This document shows positions 8,350 through 19,205 of a stretch of 41,591 bases of DNA, one piece after another. This stretch comes from Lachnospiraceae bacterium. Lineage in GTDB: Bacteria; Bacillota; Clostridia; Lachnospirales; Lachnospiraceae. Both the position numbers and the translations under genes were made by a program. Under the pieces are notes generated by a model, which saw only the letters and a program-made list of their open reading frames with translations, did not search any database and was not told the origin of the DNA. The DNA is taken from contig JAQXOR010000100.1 of assembly GCA_029099805.1 (NCBI GenBank), positions 1 through 41,591 on the forward strand, read 5' to 3'. Positions within the stretch are counted from its first letter, which is position 1, and each line of letters starts with the position of its first letter.

Positions 8350-8997
8350 ATGGCAGAAAAGGAAGTAAAGAACCCGGACGAAACCATAGAAGATACAGTG
8401 GATACGGTTGTTGATGAAACCATGGAGACTGAGACAGAACAGGAAACTACAGAACATCCGGTGCCGGAGGATGCCGCCGGGACTTCTGATTCCAAGGAGG
8501 CAGAAGCTGCCGGGGATGCAAAGGAAGGAAAGGGCATTTTCAAGAAGAAAGAGAAGAAGGATAAGAGAGACGAGCAGATTGCGGAATTAAACGATAAGGT
8601 GCTCCGACAGATGGCAGAGTTCGAGAATTTCAGAAAGCGTACCGAAAAGGAAAAGGCGCAGATGTTTGAAATCGGTGCAAAGAGTATCGTGGAAAAGCTT
8701 CTCCCGGTGATTGATAATTTCGAACGCGGACTTGCAACCGTTTCCGAAGAGGAAAAGAACGGAGCCTTTGCGCAGGGAATCGAAAAGATTTACAAACAAC
8801 TTATTACGGAGCTTGCGGATGCCGGTGTTACACCGATTGAAGCAGTAGGACAGGAGTTCAATCCGGATTTTCATAATGCGGTAATGCACATAGAAGATGA
8901 AAATTTTGGTGAGAATATAGTGGCAGAGGAATTCCAAAAGGGATATATGTATAAGGATTCCGTAGTACGTCACAGTATGGTTAAGGTTGCAAATTAA
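8350..8997 (+). CDS. grpE: GrpE, nucleotide exchange factor for DnaK
   Basis: GrpE is the cytoplasmic cochaperone that releases ADP from DnaK. The 215-residue protein has a long acidic, low-complexity N-terminus. A helical coiled-coil follows (RDEQIAELNDKVLRQMAEFENFRKR), then the C-terminal beta domain with VIDNFERGL and FNPDFHNAVMHIED. It ends in the usual DSVVRHSMVKVAN. I chose the ATG at 8350 because AAAGGTGA is correctly spaced. A GTG nine bases upstream is a weaker alternative. The gene follows hrcA by 18 nt. Confidence 0.95.
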   Translation: MAEKEVKNPDETIEDTVDTVVDETMETETEQETTEHPVPEDAAGTSDSKEAEAAGDAKEGKGIFKKKEKKDKRDEQIAELNDKVLRQMAEFENFRKRTEKEKAQMFEIGAKSIVEKLLPVIDNFERGLATVSEEEKNGAFAQGIEKIYKQLITELADAGVTPIEAVGQEFNPDFHNAVMHIEDENFGENIVAEEFQKGYMYKDSVVRHSMVKVAN

Positions 8998-9008
8998 TTT
9001 ATTTATAG

Positions 9009-10898
<1,890 letters not shown>

Positions 10899-10919
10899 GG
10901 TACATTCGGAGGAGTTAAG

Positions 10920-12068
10920 ATGGCTGACAGTAAGCGGGATTATTATGAAGTCCTCGGTGTTTCCAAAAATGCCACGGAGGATGAGATAAAGAAGGCATAC
11001 CGCCAGACGGCAAAGAAGTATCACCCGGATATGAATCCGGGTGATAAGGAAGCCGAGGCAAAGTTTAAAGAGGCTTCCGAGGCTTATGCTGTTTTAAGTG
11101 ATGCTGAAAAGAGACGACAGTATGACCAGTTCGGTCATGCAGCCTTTGAGCAGGGTGGCGGCGGAGCCGGCGGCTTTGATTTCTCCGGTATGGATATGGG
11201 GGATATCTTTGGAGATATCTTCGGAGATTTATTTGGCGGCGGAAGAAGCCGGAGAGGCAGTACGGGACCGCAAAAGGGGGCAAATGTACGGACCGGGATT
11301 CGTATCACCTTTAATGAGGCTGTATTCGGCACGGAAAAGGAACTGGAGCTGAATTTAAAAGAGAAATGTGATACCTGTAAGGGCAGCGGCGCAAAGCCGG
11401 GGACTCAGAGCGAGACCTGTAGTAAGTGCGGCGGTAAAGGTCAGGTGGTATATACACAGCAATCTCTGTTCGGCATGGTCAGAAACGTGCAGGCATGTCC
11501 GGATTGCCGCGGAACCGGTAAGATTATCAAGGAGAAGTGTCCGGATTGTTACGGCAACGGTTATGTGACGAAGCGTAAGAAGATACAGGTAACCGTGCCG
11601 GCCGGCATTGATAACGGTCAAAGCATACGTATCCGCGGAAAGGGCGAACCGGGAGAAAACGGCGGTGAACAGGGAGATTTGCTTGTTGAGGTAGCAGTCA
11701 GCAGTCACCCGATTTTCCAGCGTCAGGAGTATGATATCTATTCTACCGCTCCGATGTCCTTTACCCAGGCTGCTCTCGGCGGCGATGTACGCATCAGTAC
11801 GGTAGACGGTGACGTTCTTTATACCATTAAGCCGGGCACCCAGACCGATACCAAAATCAGACTTCGTGGAAAAGGTGTTCCTACCCTGCGGAATAAGGAT
11901 GTGCGCGGCGACCATTATGTAACTCTGGTCGTACAGGTGCCGTCAAAGCTTACTTCGGAGCAAAAGGAGATTCTGGAGAAGTTTGCGGAGGCGTCCGGCG
12001 AACGTGAGGGCGACAACCCGGAGAAGGGCGGCAGTAAAAGCAGCAAAAAGAAGTTTTTCGGAAAGTAA
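10920..12068 (+). CDS. dnaJ: Chaperone protein DnaJ (Hsp40, type I)
   Basis: DnaJ delivers substrates to DnaK and stimulates its ATPase. The 382 residues show the full type I layout. A J domain carries the HPD motif ([11 protein letters not shown]), followed by a Gly/Phe-rich linker. The zinc-binding region has four repeats: [24 protein letters not shown] and CPDCYGNG. The C-terminal substrate domains follow. The end is Lys/Ser-rich ([13 protein letters not shown]). It is last in the heat-shock operon, followed by a terminator. Confidence 0.98.
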   Translation: MADSKRDYYEVLGVSKNATEDEIKKAYRQTAKKYHPDMNPGDKEAEAKFKEASEAYAVLSDAEKRRQYDQFGHAAFEQGGGGAGGFDFSGMDMGDIFGDIFGDLFGGGRSRRGSTGPQKGANVRTGIRITFNEAVFGTEKELELNLKEKCDTCKGSGAKPGTQSETCSKCGGKGQVVYTQQSLFGMVRNVQACPDCRGTGKIIKEKCPDCYGNGYVTKRKKIQVTVPAGIDNGQSIRIRGKGEPGENGGEQGDLLVEVAVSSHPIFQRQEYDIYSTAPMSFTQAALGGDVRISTVDGDVLYTIKPGTQTDTKIRLRGKGVPTLRNKDVRGDHYVTLVVQVPSKLTSEQKEILEKFAEASGEREGDNPEKGGSKSSKKKFFGK

Positions 12069-12088
12069 GTAAATGCAAATAAGCAATG

Positions 12089-12123
12089 CAGGACTGTATC
12101 TGAAAGTACGGTCCTGTTTTTTT
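12089..12123 (+). terminator. Terminator of the hrcA-dnaJ operon
   Basis: CAGGACTGTA (12089-12098) pairs with TACGGTCCTG (12107-12116) with one G-U pair and an 8-nt loop, followed by seven Ts. Confidence 0.9.
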
Positions 12124-12132
12124 GCGATGTGA

Positions 12133-12161
12133 TTGCTTTTCTTTCTGAGGTGGAATATAAT
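12133..12161 (+). promoter_or_regulatory. Promoter of the prmA-rsmE-desulfurase-thiI operon
   Basis: TTGCTT (12133-12138), a 17-nt spacer and a perfect TATAAT (12156-12161) lie just after the dnaJ terminator. They uncouple prmA from heat-shock control. Confidence 0.7.
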
Positions 12162-12189
12162 AGAATCATCAAATCGGAGGGAAAGAGAC

Positions 12190-13191
12190 ATGAAATGGAT
12201 TAAAATGGAATTAAAGACAACAACAGAAGCGGTAGATTTGGTCGGCGCAATGTTAGACGAGCTTGGTGTGGAAGGAATTGAGATTTCTGATTTTGTGCCG
12301 CTTTCCGATGAAGACAGGCAGAAGATGTTTATTGATATATTGCCGGAGCTTCCGGAGGATGACGGGAGTGCGGTGGTCAGCTTTTATCTGGACATGGATA
12401 CGGATATCGAGGCGATGCGCGAAAAAATCGAAGCCGGGCTTTCCGAGCTTCGCTGTTTCGTAAATGTGGGAAGCGGAGAGCTTTCGGTATCCGAGACAGA
12501 GGACAAGGACTGGATAAATAACTGGAAGGAGTTTTTTAAACCGTTCCGCGTGGATGACACGATTGTCATCAAGCCGACCTGGGAAGAACTGCAGGAAAAG
12601 AGGGAGGGCGACCTTGTGGTGGAAATTGACCCGGGAACAGCCTTCGGGACAGGTGCTCATGAAACGACAAAGCTTTGTATCGGGAATCTGAAGAAGTATT
12701 TAAAAACGGGTGATTTTGTATTTGATGTAGGATGCGGAAGCGGGATTTTATCTATCATTTCCATGCTTCTCGGTGCAGGATATGCCGCTGCGGTTGATAT
12801 TGACCCGATTGCCGTCGGAGTGACCGTGGAAAATGCAGAGGTGAACCGACTGCCTGTGGAAGTATGCCAAAAGAACGAGAAGGGACTTCCGATAGTCCGG
12901 AAACAGGCAGGACTGATAGAAGTGACTGACGGAAATGTAATCGGCGATGCGGCACTTCGTGCGGCAGTAGGACTTCACGCATATGATATTGTTGTTGCCA
13001 ATATTCTGGCAGATGTGATTATTCCGTTGTCTGCCGTGGCAAGAGAGTTTATGAAGCCGGGGGCACTGTTTATCAGTTCCGGCATTATTCACACGAAGCG
13101 GGAAGCAGTGGAGAGTGCGCTGAGAGAAAACGGGTTTGAAATCGCAGAAGTCGTTACCCTGGGAGACTGGGTGTCCATTGTTGCAAAGTAA
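12190..13191 (+). CDS. prmA: Ribosomal protein L11 methyltransferase PrmA
   Basis: PrmA trimethylates ribosomal protein L11 using S-adenosylmethionine. The 333-residue protein has an N-terminal substrate-recognition region, then the class I methyltransferase motifs FDVGCGSGILSI and VVANILADVI. Before these it carries the PrmA signature DPGTAFGTGAHETT. It is about 20 residues longer than Bacillus PrmA; an extra stretch lies between the SAM-binding acidic strand and the catalytic loop (around EKGLPIVRKQAGLIEVTD). I chose the ATG at 12190 because GGAGGG lies seven bases upstream. It is first of the operon with rsmE 10 nt downstream. Confidence 0.94.
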   Translation: MKWIKMELKTTTEAVDLVGAMLDELGVEGIEISDFVPLSDEDRQKMFIDILPELPEDDGSAVVSFYLDMDTDIEAMREKIEAGLSELRCFVNVGSGELSVSETEDKDWINNWKEFFKPFRVDDTIVIKPTWEELQEKREGDLVVEIDPGTAFGTGAHETTKLCIGNLKKYLKTGDFVFDVGCGSGILSIISMLLGAGYAAAVDIDPIAVGVTVENAEVNRLPVEVCQKNEKGLPIVRKQAGLIEVTDGNVIGDAALRAAVGLHAYDIVVANILADVIIPLSAVAREFMKPGALFISSGIIHTKREAVESALRENGFEIAEVVTLGDWVSIVAK

Positions 13192-13201
13192 GGGGGAAAC
13201 C

Positions 13202-13948
13202 ATGTATCGTTTTTATATTGATGCGTCTCAAAAGCAGGGGGATTGTATTGAAATTACGGGGGAGGATGTGAACCACATCAAAAATGTACTTCGGATGAGA
13301 ATCGGCGAGAGGTTTATTTTGTGTGACGGTGTGGGGACTGATTATCTGTGTGAACTGGCGGGAAGCAGAGAGAAAACTCTTCTGGCTTCCGTAGTGGAGG
13401 AAAGAGTCTCGGATACAGAGCTTCCGGTGCGGCTGGTACTTTTTCAGGGGCTCCCGAAGAAGGATAAGATGGAGCTTATTATTCAGAAGGCGGTAGAACT
13501 GGGAGCAGCGGAAATTGTACCGGTAGTGACAAAGCGTACTATCGTGAAGACGGATGGGGGAAAGGAAGAGAAAAAACTTGCAAGGTGGCAGGCAATAGCG
13601 GAAAGTGCCGCAAAACAGTCCGGCAGAGGTATTATACCGAAGGTGGCTGCGGTGCATACATGGAAAGAAGCACTTGCGTCTATGACAGATTTGGACTATA
13701 ATGTAATCTTGTATGAAAATGCGGACGGGATGCACCCAACGGCGGAATGCCTGAAAACGGCAGGAAGGAAGAAGAGCATTGGCATTTTTGTCGGACCGGA
13801 AGGCGGGTTTGCGGAGGACGAGGTTGCACAGGTAAAGGAAAAGGGTGCAGAGTGTCTCTCCCTCGGAAAACGCATTTTACGGACAGAGACGGCAGGTCTT
13901 GCAATGCTATCGATGCTGATGCTTGCAATTGAGTGTGTCGAAAAGTAA
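13202..13948 (+). CDS. rsmE: 16S rRNA (uridine-1498 N3) methyltransferase RsmE
   Basis: RsmE methylates U1498 of 16S rRNA. The 248-residue SPOUT-class protein has an N-terminal PUA-like part (YRFYIDASQKQGD). The knotted methyltransferase domain has FQGLPKKDKMELIIQKAVELG, then the SAM-binding loops FVGPEGGFAEDE and SLGKRILRTETAGLAMLSML. All are signature motifs. The ATG at 13202 follows AAGGGGGAAA, 10 nt after prmA. The same gene order is found in Bacillus. Confidence 0.95.
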   Translation: MYRFYIDASQKQGDCIEITGEDVNHIKNVLRMRIGERFILCDGVGTDYLCELAGSREKTLLASVVEERVSDTELPVRLVLFQGLPKKDKMELIIQKAVELGAAEIVPVVTKRTIVKTDGGKEEKKLARWQAIAESAAKQSGRGIIPKVAAVHTWKEALASMTDLDYNVILYENADGMHPTAECLKTAGRKKSIGIFVGPEGGFAEDEVAQVKEKGAECLSLGKRILRTETAGLAMLSMLMLAIECVEK

Positions 13949-13957
13949 GGAGAGTTC

Positions 13958-15157
13958 ATGGAAGCGTATTTGGATAATTCGGCAACGACGAGAATCGACG
14001 AGTCTGTGCTTACATTGATGGAGCGGGTATACAGGGAAGATTTCGGAAATCCTTCCTCCCGTCATAAAAAGGGACTTGATGCGGAACGATATATAAAGGC
14101 GGCAAAGGAACAGATTGCGGCGACTCTGAAGTGCAAACCGGAGGAAGTGTTTTTTACGTCCGGCGGTACCGAGTCAAATAATACGGCGCTGATTGGAACA
14201 GCGCTTGCGAATAAGCGAAGCGGAATGCACATTATTACTACGGCATACGAGCACGCATCGGTGTATCAGCCGTTGTTTTTTCTGGAGGAGCTCGGATTTC
14301 GTGTGACTTATCTGGTACCGGGAGCGGATGGCAGAATATCTGTGGATACTCTGCGTGAGGCTCTGTGCAAGGATACGATTCTGGTCTCAATTATGGCTGT
14401 GAACAATGAAGTGGGCGCAGTACAGGATATCACGGCATTGGGAACTGCGGTAAAGGAATATAATCCGGCAATTTTGTTTCATGTGGATGCTATTCAGGCA
14501 TACGGAAAGTATCGGATTTATCCGAAAAGGCAAAATATTGATTTGTTATCCGCCAGTGCGCATAAGTTCCATGGGCCGAAGGGCTGTGGCTTTCTGTATA
14601 TCAGAGAGAGGACAAAAATCAAGCCGTTACTTTATGGCGGCGGTCAGCAAAAGGGAATGCGTTCCGGAACGGAGAACGTGCCGGGGATTGCCGGATGCGG
14701 TCTGGCTGCAGAGCTTGCCTGCAGTAAGATTGAAAAGCTGCAGGAGCAGCTGTATGACTTAAAGGAATATTTTGCAAAGGGATTGCAGACATTGGAGAAT
14801 GTAACGATTCATCTGGTGGATGAGGAAAAAGGCGGGAGTGTTTCCGATGCGGAAAGGAGCGAGCGGCTTCGCCGCACAGCGCCTCATATCATGAGTGTAG
14901 GCTTTGCCGGAGTTCGCAGCGAAGTTTTGCTGCATGCCTTAGAGGAAAAAGGAATCTATGTATCTTCCGGTTCTGCCTGCTCCTCTAATCATCCGGCGGT
15001 GAGCGGAACATTAAAGGCAATTTGTGTGGCAGATGATTTACTGGATACAACGGTACGCTTCAGCTTCTGCAAGGATACGACAAGGGACGAGCTGGATTAT
15101 ACGCTGGCGGTGTTAAAGGAGCTACTTCCGCAGCTGCGAAGATTCCGGAGAAAATAG
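13958..15157 (+). CDS. Cysteine desulfurase (NifS/IscS family) probably serving ThiI
   Basis: This PLP-dependent enzyme takes sulfur from cysteine to form a persulfide. Its 399 residues include the PLP lysine K203 in SASAHKFHGPKG and the active-site C341 in SSGSACSS. The N-terminal EAYLDNSATTR is typical. A start at 13958 has AAGGAG seven bases upstream, and rsmE ends 9 nt earlier. It is directly followed by thiI, which lacks its own rhodanese domain. It is therefore most likely the dedicated sulfur donor for tRNA 4-thiouridine, comparable to Bacillus NifZ (inference from context). No IscU/SufU scaffold gene is near. Confidence 0.9.
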   Translation: MEAYLDNSATTRIDESVLTLMERVYREDFGNPSSRHKKGLDAERYIKAAKEQIAATLKCKPEEVFFTSGGTESNNTALIGTALANKRSGMHIITTAYEHASVYQPLFFLEELGFRVTYLVPGADGRISVDTLREALCKDTILVSIMAVNNEVGAVQDITALGTAVKEYNPAILFHVDAIQAYGKYRIYPKRQNIDLLSASAHKFHGPKGCGFLYIRERTKIKPLLYGGGQQKGMRSGTENVPGIAGCGLAAELACSKIEKLQEQLYDLKEYFAKGLQTLENVTIHLVDEEKGGSVSDAERSERLRRTAPHIMSVGFAGVRSEVLLHALEEKGIYVSSGSACSSNHPAVSGTLKAICVADDLLDTTVRFSFCKDTTRDELDYTLAVLKELLPQLRRFRRK

Positions 15158-15240
15158 AAGGAACAGAACAAAGACAACTGACGGCAAAGTGCTGTAGGAG
15201 AGAATTCCGTCGAAGTGACGGAGAATAACGGAGGAAATTA

Positions 15241-16419
15241 ATGTATCAGGCATTCTTGGTAAAATACGGTGAAATCGGCTTAAAAGGGAATAACCGGCAT
15301 ATTTTTGAAAATGCACTTAAAAACCGGGTGGCGGAAAAGCTCGGTTCTCTGGGAAACTATACCGTAACCCGTGAACAGGGCAGAATCTTTGTGGAGTGTC
15401 CGGACGGGTACGATTATGAGGATACGGTAGAAGCACTGGGATGTGTATTCGGAGTATCCGGGTATTGTCCGGTAAAGGTAGTGGAGACAACAGAGTGGGA
15501 AACGGTGAAGCAGGCAGTGGGTGATTTTGTGGAAGAGATGTATCCGCAGAAGAAGTTTTCCTTTAAGGTGGCTGCAAAGCGGGCAGACAAGCATTACCCG
15601 ATTACATCTCCGGAAATCTGTGCAAAAATAGGAGAGGCTTTGCTGGAGCGCTTTCCGGGACTTTCCGTGGATGTTCATGCACCACAGGAGGTCATTACGG
15701 TAGAAATCAGAAACCGTGCCTATATTTACTCCAAGGTGTTAGCCGGACCGGGCGGAATGCCGGTCGGTACGGCAGGAAAGGCGATGCTTCTGTTATCCGG
15801 CGGAATCGACAGTCCGGTTGCGGGCTATATGATATCCAAACGGGGTGTTGTCCTGGAGGCAACCTATTTTCATGCTCCGCCATATACCAGCGAGCGGGCG
15901 AAGGAAAAGGTAGTTGACCTTGCCGGAATTATAAGTCGTTATACCGGTCCGATTCGATTGAATGTTGTGAATTTTACGGATATTCAGCTGGCAATCTATG
16001 AAAAGTGTCCGCACGAGGAGCTTACAATTATCATGCGCCGTTATATGATGCGTATCGCAGAGTATTTTGCGAAAAAGAGTGATTGTCTTGGACTCATTAC
16101 CGGGGAAAGTATCGGTCAGGTGGCAAGTCAGACCATGCAGAGCCTTCTGACAACGAATGCGGTTTGTGAGCTTCCGGTATTTCGTCCGTTAATCGGGTTT
16201 GATAAGGTGGAGATTGTTGATATTGCGCAAAAAATCGGAACATTTGAAACGTCTATTTTGCCGTATGAAGACTGTTGTACCATTTTTGTGGCAAAACATC
16301 CGGTAACAAAGCCGATATTACCTGCGATTGAAAAGTCCGAGGAGCTGCTTTCCGATGTGATAGAGGAACTGATGAAACAGGCAATCGAGACAACGGAGGT
16401 CATTGAGGTAAGAGCATAG
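15241..16419 (+). CDS. thiI: tRNA 4-thiouridine synthetase ThiI
   Basis: ThiI adenylates U8 of tRNA and introduces sulfur; in some organisms it also supplies sulfur for thiamine. The 392-residue protein has the ferredoxin-like and THUMP N-terminal domains (to about residue 170). The PP-loop pyrophosphatase motif LLLSGGIDSPVAGYM follows, and then GLITGESIGQVASQT. The C-terminal rhodanese domain of the E. coli protein is missing, as is usual in Firmicutes, so it depends on a partner desulfurase; the gene upstream fits. GGAGG lies seven bases before the ATG. Confidence 0.95.
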   Translation: MYQAFLVKYGEIGLKGNNRHIFENALKNRVAEKLGSLGNYTVTREQGRIFVECPDGYDYEDTVEALGCVFGVSGYCPVKVVETTEWETVKQAVGDFVEEMYPQKKFSFKVAAKRADKHYPITSPEICAKIGEALLERFPGLSVDVHAPQEVITVEIRNRAYIYSKVLAGPGGMPVGTAGKAMLLLSGGIDSPVAGYMISKRGVVLEATYFHAPPYTSERAKEKVVDLAGIISRYTGPIRLNVVNFTDIQLAIYEKCPHEELTIIMRRYMMRIAEYFAKKSDCLGLITGESIGQVASQTMQSLLTTNAVCELPVFRPLIGFDKVEIVDIAQKIGTFETSILPYEDCCTIFVAKHPVTKPILPAIEKSEELLSDVIEELMKQAIETTEVIEVRA

Positions 16420-16432
16420 GAATAGAAAAAGA

Positions 16433-16454
16433 GAGGATACCGTTTTGTATCCTC
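16433..16454 (-). terminator. Terminator for the HPr-like gene, shared with the end of thiI
   Basis: GAGGATAC (16433-16440) and GTATCCTC (16447-16454) form a perfect 8-bp stem with a 6-nt loop. On the minus strand it is followed by TCTTTTTC, so it best ends the leftward gene. It may also help to end thiI transcripts. Confidence 0.65.
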
Positions 16455-16484
16455 CCCATTTGTAACAATACCTTTATTTACGAC

Positions 16485-16718
16485 TTATTCAACAATGTAC
16501 GGAGCTAATGCGGAAAGAATTGCATCCAGATTGTCCTGTGCATGAATATTTAAATCAATCGGCTTAGAAAGGTCTAAGCTGAAAATACCCATGATGGACT
16601 TTGCATCGATGACATATCTTCCGGAAACTAAATCGAAATCAGAATCAAACTTAGTGATTTCGTTTACGAAAGCTTTTACTTTGTCGATAGAGTTTAAGGA
16701 AATTTTTACAGTCTTCAT
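16485..16718 (-). CDS. HPr-like protein lacking the phosphotransfer histidine
   Basis: This 77-residue protein has the HPr fold signature. The segment AKSIMGIFSLDL (39-50) matches the KSIMGVMSLG region of HPr with the regulatory serine equivalent at S41. The N-terminal loop of HPr, GIHARPA with catalytic His15, is replaced by NSIDKVKAF, so PTS phosphotransfer through His is impossible. Like Bacillus Crh (Gln at 15), it may be a regulatory paralogue acting through the serine, but this is inference. The ribosome binding site AAGGAGG is well placed on the minus strand. It is convergent with thiI and divergent from mtaB. Confidence 0.82.
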   Translation of the reverse strand: MKTVKISLNSIDKVKAFVNEITKFDSDFDLVSGRYVIDAKSIMGIFSLDLSKPIDLNIHAQDNLDAILSALAPYIVE

Positions 16719-16776
16719 AACAGTTCCTCCTTCTTTGTTATTGGAGATACTTATTATCCAGTATCTTTATACTTAT

Positions 16777-16805
16777 ATAGTACCGTTTGATGATAAAAAT
16801 GTCAA
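16777..16805 (-). promoter_or_regulatory. Promoter of the HPr-like gene
   Basis: On the minus strand TTGACA (16805-16800), a 17-nt spacer and TACTAT (16782-16777) precede the gene. A small 6-bp hairpin lies in the leader at 16746-16765. Confidence 0.6.
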
Positions 16806-16885
16806 TATGCAAATGTGATAAAAAAGTTAGTTAATTTTGAAAATAATTGTGAGATGTACGAAAACTTAGAAAGGAATGTACAGGA

Positions 16886-18355
16886 ATGTGCAAGGAAAAA
16901 CGTATCATAGAAGGAAAGCGGGTTGCCTTTCTGACCCTTGGCTGTAAGGTGAATTCTTACGAGACGGAAGGGATGCGGGAACTGTTTTTAAAGGCGGGAG
17001 CGATAGAAAAGAGCTTTGACGAGGAGGCGGATGTCTATGTGGTAAATACCTGTTCGGTCACGAATATGGCGGACCGAAAATCAAGGCAGATGCTGCATCG
17101 CGCAAGGAAAAAGAATCCGGATGCATTGGTGGTGGCAGCCGGCTGTTATGCACAGGCAGCGGGAGAACGGCTGGCAGAGCAGGAAGGGATTGCGCTGGTG
17201 GTCGGAAACAATCAAAAGGCGAAAATTGTGGAGCTGGTGGAAGCGGCTTTAGAAAAAGCGGACAATACGGATTGCGCTGTGCTTGATATCGCAAAAGAAA
17301 AAAGTTATGAGGAGCTGCCGATTGAAACGGTGACAGAGCGCACAAGGGCCTATATTAAAATAGAAGACGGCTGCAACCAGTTCTGCAGTTATTGTATCAT
17401 TCCTTATGTGAGAGGCCGCGTGCGTTCACGCGGAGAACAAGAGATTCTGGCAGAAATCGTCCGTCTGGCGGGGGAGGGCTACAAAGAGGTGGTACTTACC
17501 GGAATTCATCTGTCCTCTTATGGATTGGAGAATAGGAACGAAGCGGTGAAATGTCCGGAGCCGGAGCAGCATGAGTATGAGAAAAGCAAAATCGAAAGCA
17601 GCGCATCAGAGTTTGATGAATCGCTTGCAAACAATGAAGATGTGAGGGAAACAATCCTTCCGTTGCTGGCTCTTTTAAAGAAAGTGCAGAATATCGAAGG
17701 AATTGAGCGCATCCGGCTCGGCTCGCTGGAGCCACGGATTATGACGGAGGCCTTTGTACGGGAGCTCGCTTCGCTGTCAAAGATTTGTCCGCATTTTCAT
17801 TTATCACTCCAGAGCGGATGCGATGCTACATTAAAACGTATGAACCGGAAGTATACCACAGCCCAATATCTGGAGGCGGTCGGATATCTCAGGAAATATT
17901 TTGAACATCCGGCAATTACAACGGATATCATTGTCGGTTTTCCGGGAGAAACAGAGGAGGAATTTGCAAGGACCCTGCAATTTGTTCGGGAGGTTGCCTT
18001 TTCCCAGATTCACATCTTTAAGTATTCCAGACGTGCGGGGACTGTGGCAGACCGGATGGAGAATCAGGTGCCGGAGCAGATAAAGTCCGGACGCAGCGAT
18101 GTCCTGGAGCAGGTAGAAAGGGAACTGCGCGAATCGTACTATTCTCTGTTCGAAGGGAAAGAAGAAGAGGTGCTTTTAGAAGAAACCGTACAACTCGGGG
18201 AAACTGTTTACGTGACAGGGCATACGACCCGTTACGTAAAGGCATATCTGCCGAAAAAAGAAGAGTTTCCGCAGACAAATGAAACGGTCAGGGTAAGGAT
18301 TTCCGGGAAACGGATGAATGACGGTGTACTTGCAGATCTGCCGGGAGAGGAGTAG
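16886..18355 (+). CDS. mtaB: tRNA t6A37 methylthiotransferase MtaB
   Basis: MtaB is a radical SAM enzyme that converts t6A to ms2t6A at position 37 of tRNAs reading ANN codons. It has the N-terminal cluster-binding motif TLGCKVNSYETEG, then NTCSVTNMADRKSRQ and AGCYAQA. The radical SAM motif CNQFCSYCIIPYVRGRVRSR and a C-terminal TRAM-like region follow. The TLGCKVN form is typical of MtaB rather than MiaB. An acidic insertion of about 40 residues (about 216-256) lies between LTGIHLSSYG and the LLALLKKVQNIEGIERIRLGSLEP segment, making it 489 residues. In Bacillus mtaB directly follows rsmE; here three genes intervene. Confidence 0.93.
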   Translation: MCKEKRIIEGKRVAFLTLGCKVNSYETEGMRELFLKAGAIEKSFDEEADVYVVNTCSVTNMADRKSRQMLHRARKKNPDALVVAAGCYAQAAGERLAEQEGIALVVGNNQKAKIVELVEAALEKADNTDCAVLDIAKEKSYEELPIETVTERTRAYIKIEDGCNQFCSYCIIPYVRGRVRSRGEQEILAEIVRLAGEGYKEVVLTGIHLSSYGLENRNEAVKCPEPEQHEYEKSKIESSASEFDESLANNEDVRETILPLLALLKKVQNIEGIERIRLGSLEPRIMTEAFVRELASLSKICPHFHLSLQSGCDATLKRMNRKYTTAQYLEAVGYLRKYFEHPAITTDIIVGFPGETEEEFARTLQFVREVAFSQIHIFKYSRRAGTVADRMENQVPEQIKSGRSDVLEQVERELRESYYSLFEGKEEEVLLEETVQLGETVYVTGHTTRYVKAYLPKKEEFPQTNETVRVRISGKRMNDGVLADLPGEE

Positions 18356-18476
18356 GTTGCCTGACGGCGTTTCTTAAAATTCTATGAAAAGGATTGAAAT
18401 TTTTTCGGAAATATATTATGATGGATAATAATGGGACAGAATGTGGTATTGATGAAACGGAGGAGCGTGCAAAGCT

Positions 18477-18734
18477 ATGCAGGAAACGAATCATACACAG
18501 TTTTTTAAGGTGGAAAAGAATGTTGCGCCGGATGTACATGAGATTCTGGCAACAGTACATCGTGCACTGACAGAGCAGGGCTACAATCCCGTGAATCAGA
18601 TTGTCGGGTATGTAATGTCGGGAGATCCTACGTATATTACGAGTCATGAAAATGCAAGAAGCCTGATTATGAAAGTAGAGCGTGACGAAATTATCGAAGA
18701 GCTTTTGCGCAATTATATCAGACATGAGTTATAG
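18477..18734 (+). CDS. ireB: IreB/ReoM family regulatory phosphoprotein
   Basis: This 85-residue cytoplasmic protein belongs to the UPF0297 (YrzL/IreB/ReoM) family. These proteins are substrates of PASTA Ser/Thr kinases and control peptidoglycan synthesis, in Listeria by governing MurA degradation. The conserved core QGYNPVNQIVGYVMSGDPTYIT and the LIMKVERDEIIEELLRNYI end are clear. The N-terminal threonines (T4 and T7) are in the region phosphorylated in relatives. A GGAGG is present but about 13 nt from the ATG. It heads the conserved ireB-ruvX-DUF1292 cluster. Confidence 0.95.
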   Translation: MQETNHTQFFKVEKNVAPDVHEILATVHRALTEQGYNPVNQIVGYVMSGDPTYITSHENARSLIMKVERDEIIEELLRNYIRHEL

Positions 18735-18764
18735 GCTTTGCAGGGAATGACGTGAGGTGGAAGA

Positions 18765-19205
18765 ATGCGGATTATGGGTCTGGATTACGGTGCGGCAACG
18801 GTAGGAGTGGCGATTAGTGATGCGCTTCTGATTACGGCACAGGGAATAGAGACGATTCGGAGAGAACAGGAGTTACAGCTTCGTAAGACTTACCGGAGAA
18901 TCGAAGAACTGGTAAAGGAGTATGAAGTGGAACGCATTGTTGTGGGGTATCCGAAGCATTTAAACAATACGGTCGGAGAGCGTGCAAAGAAGGCAGAAGA
19001 GTTTGCGGAAGCATTGGAACGCAGAACCGGGCTTCCTGTTGAGTTACAGGATGAGAGACTGACTACAGTAGAAGCACATCGTGTGCTTGATGCTGGAAAT
19101 ACCGGTCTGGAAAAGAAAAAAGCGGTAGTAGATAAAGTGGCTGCCGTATTGATTTTACAAAGCTATTTGGACCGGATGAATTATAAAGTCGGAGAGGAAG
19201 ACTAA
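18765..19205 (+). CDS. ruvX: Holliday junction resolvase-like RuvX (YqgF)
   Basis: This RNase H-fold nuclease-like protein of 146 residues is linked to 16S rRNA 5' end processing (and proposed for recombination). The motifs [15 protein letters not shown] (first catalytic Asp at D6), [35 protein letters not shown] and [19 protein letters not shown] are complete. The GAGGTGG ribosome binding site is near the ATG. The stop TAA is followed at once by the ATG of the next gene, indicating translational coupling. Confidence 0.95.
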   Translation: MRIMGLDYGAATVGVAISDALLITAQGIETIRREQELQLRKTYRRIEELVKEYEVERIVVGYPKHLNNTVGERAKKAEEFAEALERRTGLPVELQDERLTTVEAHRVLDAGNTGLEKKKAVVDKVAAVLILQSYLDRMNYKVGEED

